DNA from: Andalucia godoyi
Lineage: Eukaryota; Discoba; Jakobea; Jakobida; Andaluciidae
DNA: 64,000 nt
Assembly: GCA_009859145.1 (NCBI GenBank)
Contig: VRVR01000044.1
Coordinates: 62,001-126,000 of the forward strand
Direction: 5' to 3'
Position numbers and translations under genes: made by a program. How positions within the stretch are numbered: position 1 is the stretch's first letter; each line of letters begins with the position of its first letter. The notes below the pieces were generated by a model. That model was not told the DNA's origin. It saw nothing but the letters and a program-made list of their open reading frames with translations, and did not search any database. Positions 47,434 to 57,465 of the stretch are shown one piece after another.

Positions 47434-49776
47434 TTAACATCGTTCGTACACATATACGTATGCCAGGTCACGCGGAGGAGATTCACTGAGAGCGACTTTA
47501 GCGTCATTGAATAACACGTACCGGTCCTGGCCATCGACATTCTTCTTGATGTGACAAACGTAGTGGCCAGAACTGGTAGACTTACCCATGTGAGATATCA
47601 GAGCACAGAGTCGGTATTTTCCAGACAGACCCTCAGTTACGCCAAGGTCTCTGCCATCTCCGAGCTTCGGGCGCTTAGCAGACGATGGAACTGAGGCTTC
47701 TGGCAGCGGGAGATCAAGAGAAGGATCGTCTATTGTTGAGAAAACCCACTCCAAAGCGGACTGCATGTCTTTGTTACCGACAGCCAATGCTGCCCTTTTG
47801 CACCTAGAATCAGAAAATCCCATCTGCACCAGTTCCGAAACAATCGCAGCAGATGGAGCAACTGACGTGGTTGACGTTTCTTGAGAGTCTTCATCCAGAG
47901 AATCATCAAGATGCTCAGTAATCCACTCGAACGCCGAGGCAACATCGATGTTATTAACAGCAACAGCAGCAAGCTCGCATCTTCTTCTCTCAAACCCCAT
48001 GTCCAACAGACTGGCAACGATTTCAGGGGAAGCCATTACACGAGGAGCAGCATTCTTAGATCCAGTGCTCATTAGCGGCAGTTCCGTCTCGCCAGGTTGA
48101 ACACCGCCATGTCCAGGTGCTCTCAATGGACTGATGTCCAATTCGTCCACGTCTACCATTTCGACATCCGACTTCCGAACCGTCCAGTCTGCTGCCGACA
48201 CTTCAAACCGTTTCAGCTGGACAAGAAGAAAATCCGGAAAAGAGAGAAGTTGCAATTTCTTCGTCGCACACGTTGGAACTTGACAATGCGGACAGAGGAA
48301 GCCTTCGACAGTTTCGGACTCAAATAACGATGAGACTGAAGCAGGAATGGAGCGTTGCACCTCGTTGATGGGAAGAATAATTTGAGTATGTTGTTGATAG
48401 CGCACACCAGAACAATTCTGGCATTGAAGCCTGTCTTCAAGAGCAAATCGCATGCACGACACGGGGGAAAGCGAAAGATCCTTGCCGAAAAGGCCATCCA
48501 CCTTCTCCGAGAAGTACTCCAAAAATTCCACCGCGTCTTGCTGGCTCGCGGAACCGAAATCGGGATGCCCTTTGCAAATGCAGTTCTTTAGCAATCTTGG
48601 AGTGATGGTATCTCCAGACCACTTCCCGGAAGACAAAGCTTCGGACATTCGAATAATCTGGTTCCGAGGATCGGTGGCGCCATCAACGTAATTCCGCTGC
48701 TTTGACTCTGCATTGAAAGAAGTTTGAAACGCAGGTAGAGAGAACAGAACTTGTAACACAGACGAAATGTAGCAGGAATTCCCAAGATTCGAAAGACCAG
48801 TGAGCCCTGGACCAGAAAGGGGCACCAAATGCTTCCCTGCTTCCGTAATCCTGTTGAATTCCAGAGAAAGGTTTTGTTCCAACTCTAATTCAGTGGTCGA
48901 TTTCTCGGTTATTCGTTCCGTTCTAGGATCCAGACCAAGCAACGAAACATGGGCTTCTAATTCAGGATCTTTGGTAGCATCGTCACACGCGTAACAATAA
49001 CAATCTCCAACTACGGATTGGGTACCGTCTGCCAATTGCTCGGCGGCAATCGTACCAAGTTTGACTACAAGAGGGTGGCCAGTTGTTTTAAAATGCTCAA
49101 GAGCGTGTGAATTTCCACCCGTGCCGTCCCAAAGTGATCGCCCACAACCAATTACCCCGCAAGACAAACACAACCAAAGATTAGTCGTCAAGTCGCACGA
49201 ATCGCATTTCTTTCGAGAATTTACGAGGCGATTGCGCCTCTCGACCGTGACTTCCGGAACGATCATGACCGTGTGTTCGCAAGGCAGAATTTTCAACTCC
49301 CACTGTTCGAGATCGCTTTTCCGTGAAGCAGAATGCGCATGCAAGATCCTCTCGGTTACATCTTTCAATGGCGGGAGATCGGTTTGCATTTCGCAATTAC
49401 AAACATAGCAAAACGCACTCGTAACAAGAGAGTACTTGTCCTCAACCCGATCCAGAGACGCACCACCATCAACACCAATCGCAAGACGAGTGATTTTCCC
49501 AGTTGAAACACCCTCTACATGAAGAGTTTGTGAATCTTCAGAAACAGTCTTAGGGACGTGTCTCAGACGGAGGTACAAGGGATGACGGGTTTGCTCAAAA
49601 TGGTGAAGCGCACACTTGTGAGCACTCAATCCGTTAAAGCAGGTCATGCAAACATCAATCCCTTTCTCGTACGACAGGGTGTTGTCAAAACAAACAGTGC
49701 ATTCATCCTTGTATATCTGCGAATCAGCAGTTGGCGTCCGAAGAACGCTGGAGTCAAAGCTGTGTGGACAAGACAT
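47434..49776 (-). CDS. USP5: Ubiquitin carboxyl-terminal hydrolase 5 (isopeptidase T) homologue, 780 aa
   Basis: The start ATG at 49776 gives MSCPHSFD before the conserved IYKDECTVCFD block. The domain order is that of USP5/13. A variant N-terminal zinc finger is followed by the UBP zinc finger (LWLCLSCGVIGCGRSLWDG). The USP catalytic core has Cys335 in NLGNSCYISSVLQVLF and His738 in STSSGHYVCHIKK. Two UBA domains (IVASLLDMGFERRRCELAAV and IVSELVQMGFSDSRCKRAAL) are inserted in the core. The enzyme disassembles free polyubiquitin from the proximal end and keeps the ubiquitin pool recycled. Confidence 0.95.
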   Translation of the reverse strand: MSCPHSFDSSVLRTPTADSQIYKDECTVCFDNTLSYEKGIDVCMTCFNGLSAHKCALHHFEQTRHPLYLRLRHVPKTVSEDSQTLHVEGVSTGKITRLAIGVDGGASLDRVEDKYSLVTSAFCYVCNCEMQTDLPPLKDVTERILHAHSASRKSDLEQWELKILPCEHTVMIVPEVTVERRNRLVNSRKKCDSCDLTTNLWLCLSCGVIGCGRSLWDGTGGNSHALEHFKTTGHPLVVKLGTIAAEQLADGTQSVVGDCYCYACDDATKDPELEAHVSLLGLDPRTERITEKSTTELELEQNLSLEFNRITEAGKHLVPLSGPGLTGLSNLGNSCYISSVLQVLFSLPAFQTSFNAESKQRNYVDGATDPRNQIIRMSEALSSGKWSGDTITPRLLKNCICKGHPDFGSASQQDAVEFLEYFSEKVDGLFGKDLSLSPVSCMRFALEDRLQCQNCSGVRYQQHTQIILPINEVQRSIPASVSSLFESETVEGFLCPHCQVPTCATKKLQLLSFPDFLLVQLKRFEVSAADWTVRKSDVEMVDVDELDISPLRAPGHGGVQPGETELPLMSTGSKNAAPRVMASPEIVASLLDMGFERRRCELAAVAVNNIDVASAFEWITEHLDDSLDEDSQETSTTSVAPSAAIVSELVQMGFSDSRCKRAALAVGNKDMQSALEWVFSTIDDPSLDLPLPEASVPSSAKRPKLGDGRDLGVTEGLSGKYRLCALISHMGKSTSSGHYVCHIKKNVDGQDRYVLFNDAKVALSESPPRDLAYVYVYERC

Positions 49777-51526
49777 TGGAACTTTCAAAGGAAGCAGAAC
49801 TCTCATCAACGAAACAAAACACATTTGAAGACGAAAACGCAAACAGAGCGAACCGCAAACACTCGCAGTCAAGTTCGAGTAGCAGAAAATGGTTGACAGA
49901 TGTCGAAAAAACGCTCACATACAGCGGAAAATCAAACCAAGCTTCATGGCGGAAACTTGAAGAAGACGGCCAACGTGAAAAAGTCTCCTGCTGTGAGTTC
50001 CGCTCTGCAAGACAACACTGAAAAATGCCCAGATCGTGCTTGCAACAGTCAAGTTCTCGCGGAGAAGAGTGCTTTCACATTATCCACCATCAGAAAGCAC
50101 TCTTCCAGAAGGAAAGTGGGAAGCTGGTGTTGCAATTTTACAGTTGTCTGCTTGACATCAACGATATCTGAAGAGCAGGCTGCAAGACTATCAGTGCGAA
50201 AGCAATGAACGCAAAAGGCCGAATGATAAAGAGAAAGAGGCGGATCACAAGGAGCAGGACGCAACAATTTCCGAACATCTAGGAGTGTTTGAACACTGAG
50301 AAGCGATCTTGTGCAAAAAACCTGGAGTGCAACATCAAATCGTCGACACGGAATCAAACTCCGGAACCGAGCGTCGCGAAAAACCCGCAAAAATTCCTCG
50401 AACGAAGTCACTGCTCATGATGATTTTTGATGGCAGCGGGTTTCAAAAGGATATCGCGCGAAAAAGCGAGAAAAAGAAAAGAAAACAACAAGAAAGTCTG
50501 CAAGAAATTTAAAAAAAGAAATTAAAAAAATAACCAGAGTGAGATAAGATCTTCTAACGTCGACAATGGAGCACGATGATCGACCAAATAACTGCCAAGA
50601 CGCCCATCGCTGAAGAGCCAAACACCGAACAGCTGAAAGAGGGACAACAGAATTGCTGCCGAATAAACAACGATTCATCTCCAAAAGAGTATACGGCACC
50701 GACATTTTTGAAACAGCTCGTTCAGGCAAGCTCACGACGGCTGATACTTTCTTTCGACTCGATATGATGCAGGTTTCGATATGTTCGGGGGCCCACAGCT
50801 GACGCAAATCTGTAAAGGTACCCGCCCGTCGTTCAGTTATTGGATAGCGCTCCAATATTCGTCGAAAAGCTGGTAAATCGAGCGCATTGGACATGCAGGA
50901 AATCATAAAATTGCTGTTGTGCTCCATTGCACCAAGGAACAAAGATCCTCGAAATAGCTGTCCGTATGAAACAGAATCTTGGAGAAAACCCAAACGCAAC
51001 AAACTGTCGGTTGTATCACTTCTACTGAATTTCAATGCAGAATTGATCAAAACGGCCGAACCGATAAGAAAAAAAGGACATCACGAACAAAATACATGAC
51101 ACGGCGATTGCTGCGTGCGTAGGGAACGTTGAAAACAAAATAGGAATGATGAAACTTTTCTGAAGAAAGGATGGAACATTGGTCGAATACAGGATCTTTG
51201 AGGAAAGTGAAAATGAAAATTAACGGAAATGAAAAAATCGATTTGGGAGGTCAGGAGTCTGGGACAGGGTTGTTGTCCAGCAATGCAACCGAATATGGAC
51301 TGCAAGATTGCATGAAATTGCAATGAAAGTGCAGCAATTTTGCAGTGCATCTGCAATCCCACTCTCATAATTTGCTGATGGAAGATGAGTGACAAGCAGC
51401 CCGCCACGATGGCAATTTCCCGCCAATCGATTGATCCCTTTCACACCAGCTCTGATACTTTATTTTCTTTACATTACTTTTCTTTACTTTTCTTTCCTTG
51501 TAAAGAACTTGCCATTCACGTCCAAA
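49777..51526. other. Gene-poor stretch upstream of USP5
   Basis: AT-leaning sequence with short frames on both strands. Only the minus-strand candidate at 50049-50927 has some coding character. No tRNA or known repeat is recognised. Confidence 0.45.
50049..50927 (-). CDS. Candidate gene or pseudogene with an in-frame TGA
   Basis: From an ATG at 50927 a frame runs ~170 codons with a non-repetitive composition (MEHNSNFMISCMSNALDLPA). It passes a pyrimidine-rich AT stretch that looks like an intron ending in cttgcag near 50500, and meets TGA at 50415-50417. The same frame then continues without a stop for 120 codons (FEEFLRVFRDARFRSLIPCR). Either an intron removes the stop or this is a broken gene. 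No family is recognised. Confidence 0.25.
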
Positions 51527-52800
51527 ATGCCAACTTCTCCTTCCTCGTCTTGCGAATCTGGCCAAACTGCCCACATCTGCCGTGGTGCTGGTGGTTACAA
51601 ACCGAAGTCATCTGTTTTCAAAACACGTGTTGTTCGCAGGCGCAGAGAATGATCCAGCTACAACTCTCGGAAAAGGTCCTTAGAAGTGCAAGCATTGCGG
51701 GCAGCCAGTTCCCGCTGCGGATAATGCGACGCGAGTTTGCACACATTTCGCATCCTGCAAGAACATTCCAGTGCCTGATTTGTGTGTGTTGAAGACCCAA
51801 CATGGCGCAGTTTTTTGCACGAACCTCTGCGGCACATTCACTGTCCGTTTCGACTGCTGCGTAAGAAGACCGTCCTGTTTCGACGGATCCATCCTACAAG
51901 CGTGAGGGACCGACAGCAGATGATAGTACGTCCTCTGAACCTCTGAAGAAGGTTCCGCGACAACAGTTGTCCATCGTGTCTGCTGGGTTTCGTGCGGGTC
52001 GTGAAGTTTGGAGCAATTTTATCAGACGATTCGCCAAAGCAATGTACGGATGCAACATTTCTTTCAGTTTTATCGAAGATCCTGACCTGCGAGGTGCATT
52101 CGAAGACTTGGGAATCATATCCCGTAACGACGCGTTCCCTTCTCTGCCGTCCAGGCAGAACGTTGTCGGCCGACTTCTCAACGAGGCGTACGATGAATGT
52201 AGGACGTCGTTTTTGTCGATGCCTGTCTCGGAGCTAGTCACCTCAGCCTTGCTACGGATAGTTGGACGAATGCCTCGGACGCCGCTGTGGTGAACTTCAT
52301 TGTCTGCACCCCACAGCCTGTGTATTTTGACTCCGTCTTTACCGGAGAGAAGAAACAAGATGCAGAGTATCTAGTAGAGCTCATTTACGGGAAAATGACT
52401 GAAATCACACAGAACACCTGTGGAGGTGTGAACAAATGGGTGGCGACAGTGACAGACAACTGCAACACAATGAAAACGGTCTGGAGTTTGCTCAAGCCCA
52501 AAATGCCCCAGTTGGCCACCATTGGCTGCGCAGCGCACATCACACATCTTCTCCTTAAAGACATTTGTCAATCAATGGAGTGGCTCAGTGACGCAGTCAA
52601 GTTTTGCAACGATCTAACCACTTTTTTCAGCAGGAAGAAACTGTTTTGGAAACGTCTTGAGAAGCAGTGTGGAGCAAAACAACGACTTCAAGCATACGTT
52701 GTCACTCGATGGGAGACGCAGCACAACAAGACTTCGAAGAATTCTCGGACATCGGCCTATTCTGCTTGCATCCCACATTAGTCCGGAATCGTCTTGCAAG
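51527..52800 (+). mobile_element. Degenerate hAT-superfamily transposase (BED finger + DUF659)
   Basis: Pieces of one transposase lie in order but in different frames. They are an N-terminal stretch from the ATG at 51527; a BED-like zinc finger at 51684-51758 (KCKHCG and HFASC) directly preceded by an in-frame TAG at 51681; then RRFAKAMYGCNISFSFIEDP and LPSRQNVVGRLLNEAYDE in a second frame; then, after a frameshift near 52235, LATDSWTNASDAAVVNFIVC, VTDNCNTMKTVWSLLKPKM, IGCAAHITHLLLKDI and a TRW motif. This order is typical of DUF659-type hAT transposases. The C-terminal dimerisation domain and terminal repeats were not found. The element is dead. Confidence 0.8.
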
Positions 52801-55800
52801 TTCCAACGCTCGCTCTGGGTCTCTCGGGCCGCATCTTTTTCTCGTTTCAGCTCCCAAGTAAATCACTTTGTATCTTAATTGTTTCTTGTTTTCTGCACAT
52901 AATGTAACAATCATTCTGACCCCGATCGATCAGTTGTGCAATGTTCATGAACGGCATAACGGTTCCGAACGTGATTCCGCGCATTCAACATGCAGATGTC
53001 ATCCTGCGCCGTCCGTTTTCAAAGCCTTCAGACTCGCCAAAACCTCTTTTCCTTGTTATGATCAACGAACGGCTATACGAGTGCGAGCCGGACACGTCGG
53101 GAAAGCGGAGGGGGATATCGTGCGTCGTTGGATCCAGTTGGAAGTCGGATCAACTATTTGTTTCTCCTCCGACGATCGGATCGATCTGAAGCCGGCAACA
53201 GAAGAGTTCGGTTGGCGGGAAAAAGATGCGTCGAAATTGAAGGAGCAAAGCATGGACCCTTTTGTTTTCCGACTCCCGTGAGCAAAGTGAGTGGCTAGAG
53301 AAAATAAATGGCGCGGGTCAGATTGCAAATACCCGCGACGACGATGCCCGTGCGCTCGATCGATGCTTTACAGATTCGGCAGTATAACGATCGTTTTGTG
53401 GATGCAGCAGCGGTCAAGGGTGAGCAACTGCCGTGGGTAACGGAAGAGAATTTGCAAGTGCTTACCGTGGAAACAATGTTGGATTTCACCTGCATAACCA
53501 AGCCACTGACAAATATAGCGTTGATACGATTAACCGAACAGCCAGGGGCAGCCAAACAAACGTAGAAATACGCAAAAGGGCTCGATCCGAGAACGGAGTG
53601 CTGGAGGAAGGAAATGTAATTTCCTGAAGGATCGGTTTCCATATCCACAACATCATTAGAAGCACATGCAACTGCAGTTACGGTGCCTGACGACACTACA
53701 GATGACGAAATTGTGTATTCTGTGATGTTCTTCGTTGAAATCGAAATGCGATTAGTGCCAGTAGGACCAACCGGAAAGTAGCGCACAGTCGAACAGGAAT
53801 GCAGTCTGAACCCAATCACGACGTTTCGTTCCTGTTATGTTGACTGCGACGCTGCAAAGATAACAGAAGTAAAAGATGCAAAAAGAAATATCTTCAAAAA
53901 ACACTTGGACATGTTGAAAATCAAGAGCAAAGAAGTCACAGTGAAAACACCAAAAACGAAGACGTAAAACGCGAAAAACACAACTGTATGAATGGAAAAC
54001 GGGGTATTCGTTGTCTTTGATGATAATAGAAATGTTAGAGGGCAACATCCTTGCATGATAATCGCTTAGATTGACAGTCACTTTAAAACAAAATTGCTTA
54101 ACATCAGCAGACAGATGTTATCAAGACGACGCACACCGTGTCCCGTTTTGACATGAGTAAGAAAGGAATCATCGTTTCACAAAAAGAGAAAAATTGATGC
54201 AAAATATCATCAGCGACATTTGCGATTGACGATCCAAAGTTGCAAGCCGGTGTTCTTTGTGCGTCGTTGAAACGAACACACCACGGTGTGCATTTAAAAT
54301 CGGATTCTTCAACTTGAACAGCGAAGATAATTACTGTTACAAATGTTGAACGTACGTGGCTATGTCAACAGGAAACAGCTGCATGCTGAAGCTCGCCATG
54401 TTAAAGTATCCAATACGTTGCGCTCTAAAATCTCAACTGGTACGATTTCAATAATCAATAATACTTGCGAAGATTTCCTGGATTGTCGTATTCGTTTTCG
54501 GGTTTAAACAGATGCTCTATTGAGCATGCATGGCACTACAAGTTTTCGACAGCGATTCGTAAGAACTCTTTTGCAAACCTTCAATGCGAAACGGTTGATC
54601 GCTCGGTCGTGAAGAACACGCACATGTCCGCGTATTTCTTCAACGCCGATGGAAAGAAGAGACACCGCCAGTTCTTGTTTTGACCGAACGACAGACTGCG
54701 AAACAGTCGTCGGCGCAATTCATCGCTTTTGCATGCTGCGCTTTGCATCAAATTAAAGATATTTAGACCTGTGGCAAACACCAGAAATCTCGAGCATATC
54801 CAAATTCGGATTTGCTGGAAGACTAAAAAACACGAATCCATTCGCAGGTCATGTTCCGAATAAGCAGAGTCTTCGAACTCCGAACAAGAAAGCTTGACAC
54901 GAATTGAATTTTCCACAAGTCCACACGGCAGCCCGTTCGTACAGTCTTGAATGATTGGTTCTCATCTTGTCGAACATCGCATCTCGGAAAATTGCTCGGA
55001 CATTCCGAAAACTTCGAACCTCTCACTGTATGCAGGTGGAAAAGACCAACTCAAGTGGCGTGGCGCCACGAATTTTGCAACAACAATTGCACCCGACAAC
55101 GGACAAGTATTGCTCATGAACCAAACTCATATTTGTTTTAGAGCAGCGGCAATCTGAAGTTCAATTCGGAGTGACTGGCATAATACTCTGTTTCTCTCGT
55201 ATCAGAGACATCAGAAATCAACGCGAATAAGAACCGCGGAATGCAAATGACGCATTTGCAACTCACACGAACATCAGAGAGAACAGAAGAAATTTCAATA
55301 TGATGTATTTTTTCTTGAAGAATTCTTCTGGTTAACGGTTATTTCGAAATGATTCGAGTTTTCTGGAGCTCCATTCTGTTGCTGACACTTTGCTTCGGAG
55401 TTTGCTTAATGCAAGTATCTGAGAATCACCAGTCGCCAAAATTTCCGGCGCCACGATTCTCTCGTGCCTGATATTTGTGTTCGCAGCATTTTGTCTTTCT
55501 TCGAACTATCCAGTATAGCACTGGATAACGTTGGGCGCAGGTGTTGTTGCGGAATGCCTAAGGGTCACTGGTGCTGCTGTTCTGCCTTTCTCCGCTTTCT
55601 GCACAGACTGCTGGGTGCCCTGACTTGCAGCTATGTGATGGTCTCACTAGTTTTACTTTTCTGTTTTTCTTTTGCAACAAGAGCACCCAATCAGTTTGCG
55701 TTTCTTCCGGGACGGGAACTTCGGGTTTCTTCCTTGAAGCAGGACTTCCCGTGATGCGACCGTCGTACTCAGAATTTCATCCGTCAAAGAAAGCACATAC

Positions 55801-55884
55801 TGCTCTCCCCCAGAGGAAATCGACAAAACAAAACACCAGCGAATGCGAAAGACGACAAAAGCACTTTTACTCGGTTAAAACGTC
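52801..55884. other. 3-kb gene-poor stretch
   Basis: AT-leaning sequence with scattered short frames on both strands and several splice-like signals on the minus strand (for example ttatctttgcag near 53850). No recognisable domain was found. It may be decayed mobile-element sequence or exons of an unrecognised multi-exon gene. Confidence 0.4.
53295..53831 (-). CDS. Candidate exon or gene fragment, unknown
   Basis: The frame runs ~178 codons from just after a possible TAACAG acceptor at 53832, with no in-frame ATG near its start. Composition is Ser/Thr/Val-rich with spaced cysteines (FPVGPTGTNRISISTKNITE, AYFYVCLAAPGCSVNRINA), like an extracellular beta domain. No upstream exon could be fixed and no family is recognised. 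Confidence 0.25.
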   Translation of the reverse strand, partial: ERNVVIGFRLHSCSTVRYFPVGPTGTNRISISTKNITEYTISSSVVSSGTVTAVACASNDVVDMETDPSGNYISFLQHSVLGSSPFAYFYVCLAAPGCSVNRINAIFVSGLVMQVKSNIVSTVSTCKFSSVTHGSCSPLTAAASTKRSLYCRICKASIERTGIVVAGICNLTRAIYFL

Positions 55885-57177
55885 CTACTCTCCAATTTCC
55901 TTCTGTTTCACATCTAGAATAGCTTCATCTGTATCCTGATAGATATTTTCAGCCATTTGCCAAATTTGCACCACGTTGTCCTCAGCAGTGGAGGCGAGCA
56001 TCCATTCTCCACCGGGGCTCGGATTCCATGCGAAATCCACCACACGAGATGTATGGCCGCCGTGCACAAACAACAGTTCTGCAGGTCCATCTTCGGCGTC
56101 TTCCGCAGTTTGTTCACTGCCGGTGAGGCGCAAATCCCAGATCATGACTCTCCGATCTGCTCCTGAACTGGCAAACACAGACTCTGCGTTGGGAGACCAC
56201 TGGACACCAAGCACCTGGTCGCGATGGACACCTTCGATGACGTGCAACGGTTCCCGGAAGTGTCGCAGATCAAACACGCGAAGACCTCTGTCTGCAGATC
56301 CACACACGGCAAGATATTCGTTGTAAGGGGAGAAAGCAATGCAGTTCACCTCCGCATTCGACACAACAACCTCGAACTGTGGGCGGCTTGCCTTGTTGCG
56401 AATGTCCCAGATGCAAAAGCGGTGGTCGTCTGAACATGATCCAAAGAGGTCATCATGAATTCTATGCCACTGGACATCCTCAACGTTAGCCGTATGATAC
56501 TGCACACGATGCAGAGGCTCACCTCCAGTGTTGTTGTCAATGTCCCACACACATACGAGATTATCGTCAGATCCAGACACGATGTACGAGCTCTTGGAAA
56601 CATGCGGATTCCAGTCAATTCCATATCCCTCTTTCGAGTGTCCTTTCAGCCGCAACTGCGGATTCGATTTCCATGTCTTCCCCTGCTGCGCTTGAGCGGC
56701 ATACTCGAGATTCGATGGATGTTTGGATTTGTCAAACACGTGCACCTCACCAGACGGAGTCTTCGATGCAAGCATGTGCGGATTCGATGGCATGGATCTT
56801 GCTCGGTTGACTTCGCCATCATGCGGAATAATCTGCTTGATCTCCAGTTTGGACAAGTCGTTTCCATACCCGCCAAATTCTTGCTTGTCTTCCTGGTATT
56901 TCGACGGATCGACTTCGGCTGTCATGGACTTGGGCAACCTCACACTGGCCACAATCAAAAAGTTCTGTTCACTTCCAGAAGTGTGCGTTCCAAGAAGAAG
57001 TTCCTGCAGCACATAGTCACGATCGGGGGGACATGTACGAGTCGGAAGCCACGAACATGTCAAAGAAGGCCACGTGAGAGCATGCGTCATCACGAAATCG
57101 TACAGAAACGGAGTGTTCTTTTTCCAGATTCGGTACTCTTCATTGATGTTCTTGTTCTCAAGCTCTGCGTCCTCCAT
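55885..57177 (-). CDS. RBBP4: Histone-binding WD40 protein RBBP4/RbAp48/MSI1 homologue, 430 aa
   Basis: The ATG at 57177 gives MEDAELENKNINEEYRIWKK, the histone-H4-binding N-terminal helix of the family. It is followed by NTPFLYDFVMTHALTWPSLT and seven WD40 repeats (WHRIHDDLFGSCSDDHRFCI, LQWSPNAE-type blades, WNPSPGGEWMLASTAEDNVV). Length and sequence are very conserved. The protein chaperones H3-H4 in CAF-1, HAT1, PRC2, NuRD and Sin3 complexes. The start is divergent from the PLK4-like kinase with ~290 bp between them. Confidence 0.97.
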   Translation of the reverse strand: MEDAELENKNINEEYRIWKKNTPFLYDFVMTHALTWPSLTCSWLPTRTCPPDRDYVLQELLLGTHTSGSEQNFLIVASVRLPKSMTAEVDPSKYQEDKQEFGGYGNDLSKLEIKQIIPHDGEVNRARSMPSNPHMLASKTPSGEVHVFDKSKHPSNLEYAAQAQQGKTWKSNPQLRLKGHSKEGYGIDWNPHVSKSSYIVSGSDDNLVCVWDIDNNTGGEPLHRVQYHTANVEDVQWHRIHDDLFGSCSDDHRFCIWDIRNKASRPQFEVVVSNAEVNCIAFSPYNEYLAVCGSADRGLRVFDLRHFREPLHVIEGVHRDQVLGVQWSPNAESVFASSGADRRVMIWDLRLTGSEQTAEDAEDGPAELLFVHGGHTSRVVDFAWNPSPGGEWMLASTAEDNVVQIWQMAENIYQDTDEAILDVKQKEIGE

Positions 57178-57465
57178 TGCTACACTGACTGTTTCTCGAC
57201 AAAACAAACGAATGGAATTCTGCACCAGCGAAAGCAGAACAAAAGGGAAAGATGGCCTTTCCCCGGAATTTCGACGACTCAGTCATATTTTTTGCTCTTA
57301 GCGCAGTGTTCACGTTTTTCCTCTTGAATTCTGGCGGCATGATGCCTTGATGCAGCAGCTTTCCCAGAGGTTTTTCCCTCCAGTTTTCCATCCTCTCGTT
57401 GTGCACGTAAACATCGGAAAACTGCTGTCTTGATTTCCCTTGTGAATATTGCAGTCCAGAACGAG
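57178..57465. other. Divergent promoter RBBP4 / PLK4-like
   Basis: 288 bp. A tgtgaatattgcag acceptor-like site ends at 57454, twelve bases before the kinase ATG, with a possible cacgtaaac donor near 57405. A very short leader intron is plausible. Confidence 0.45.
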
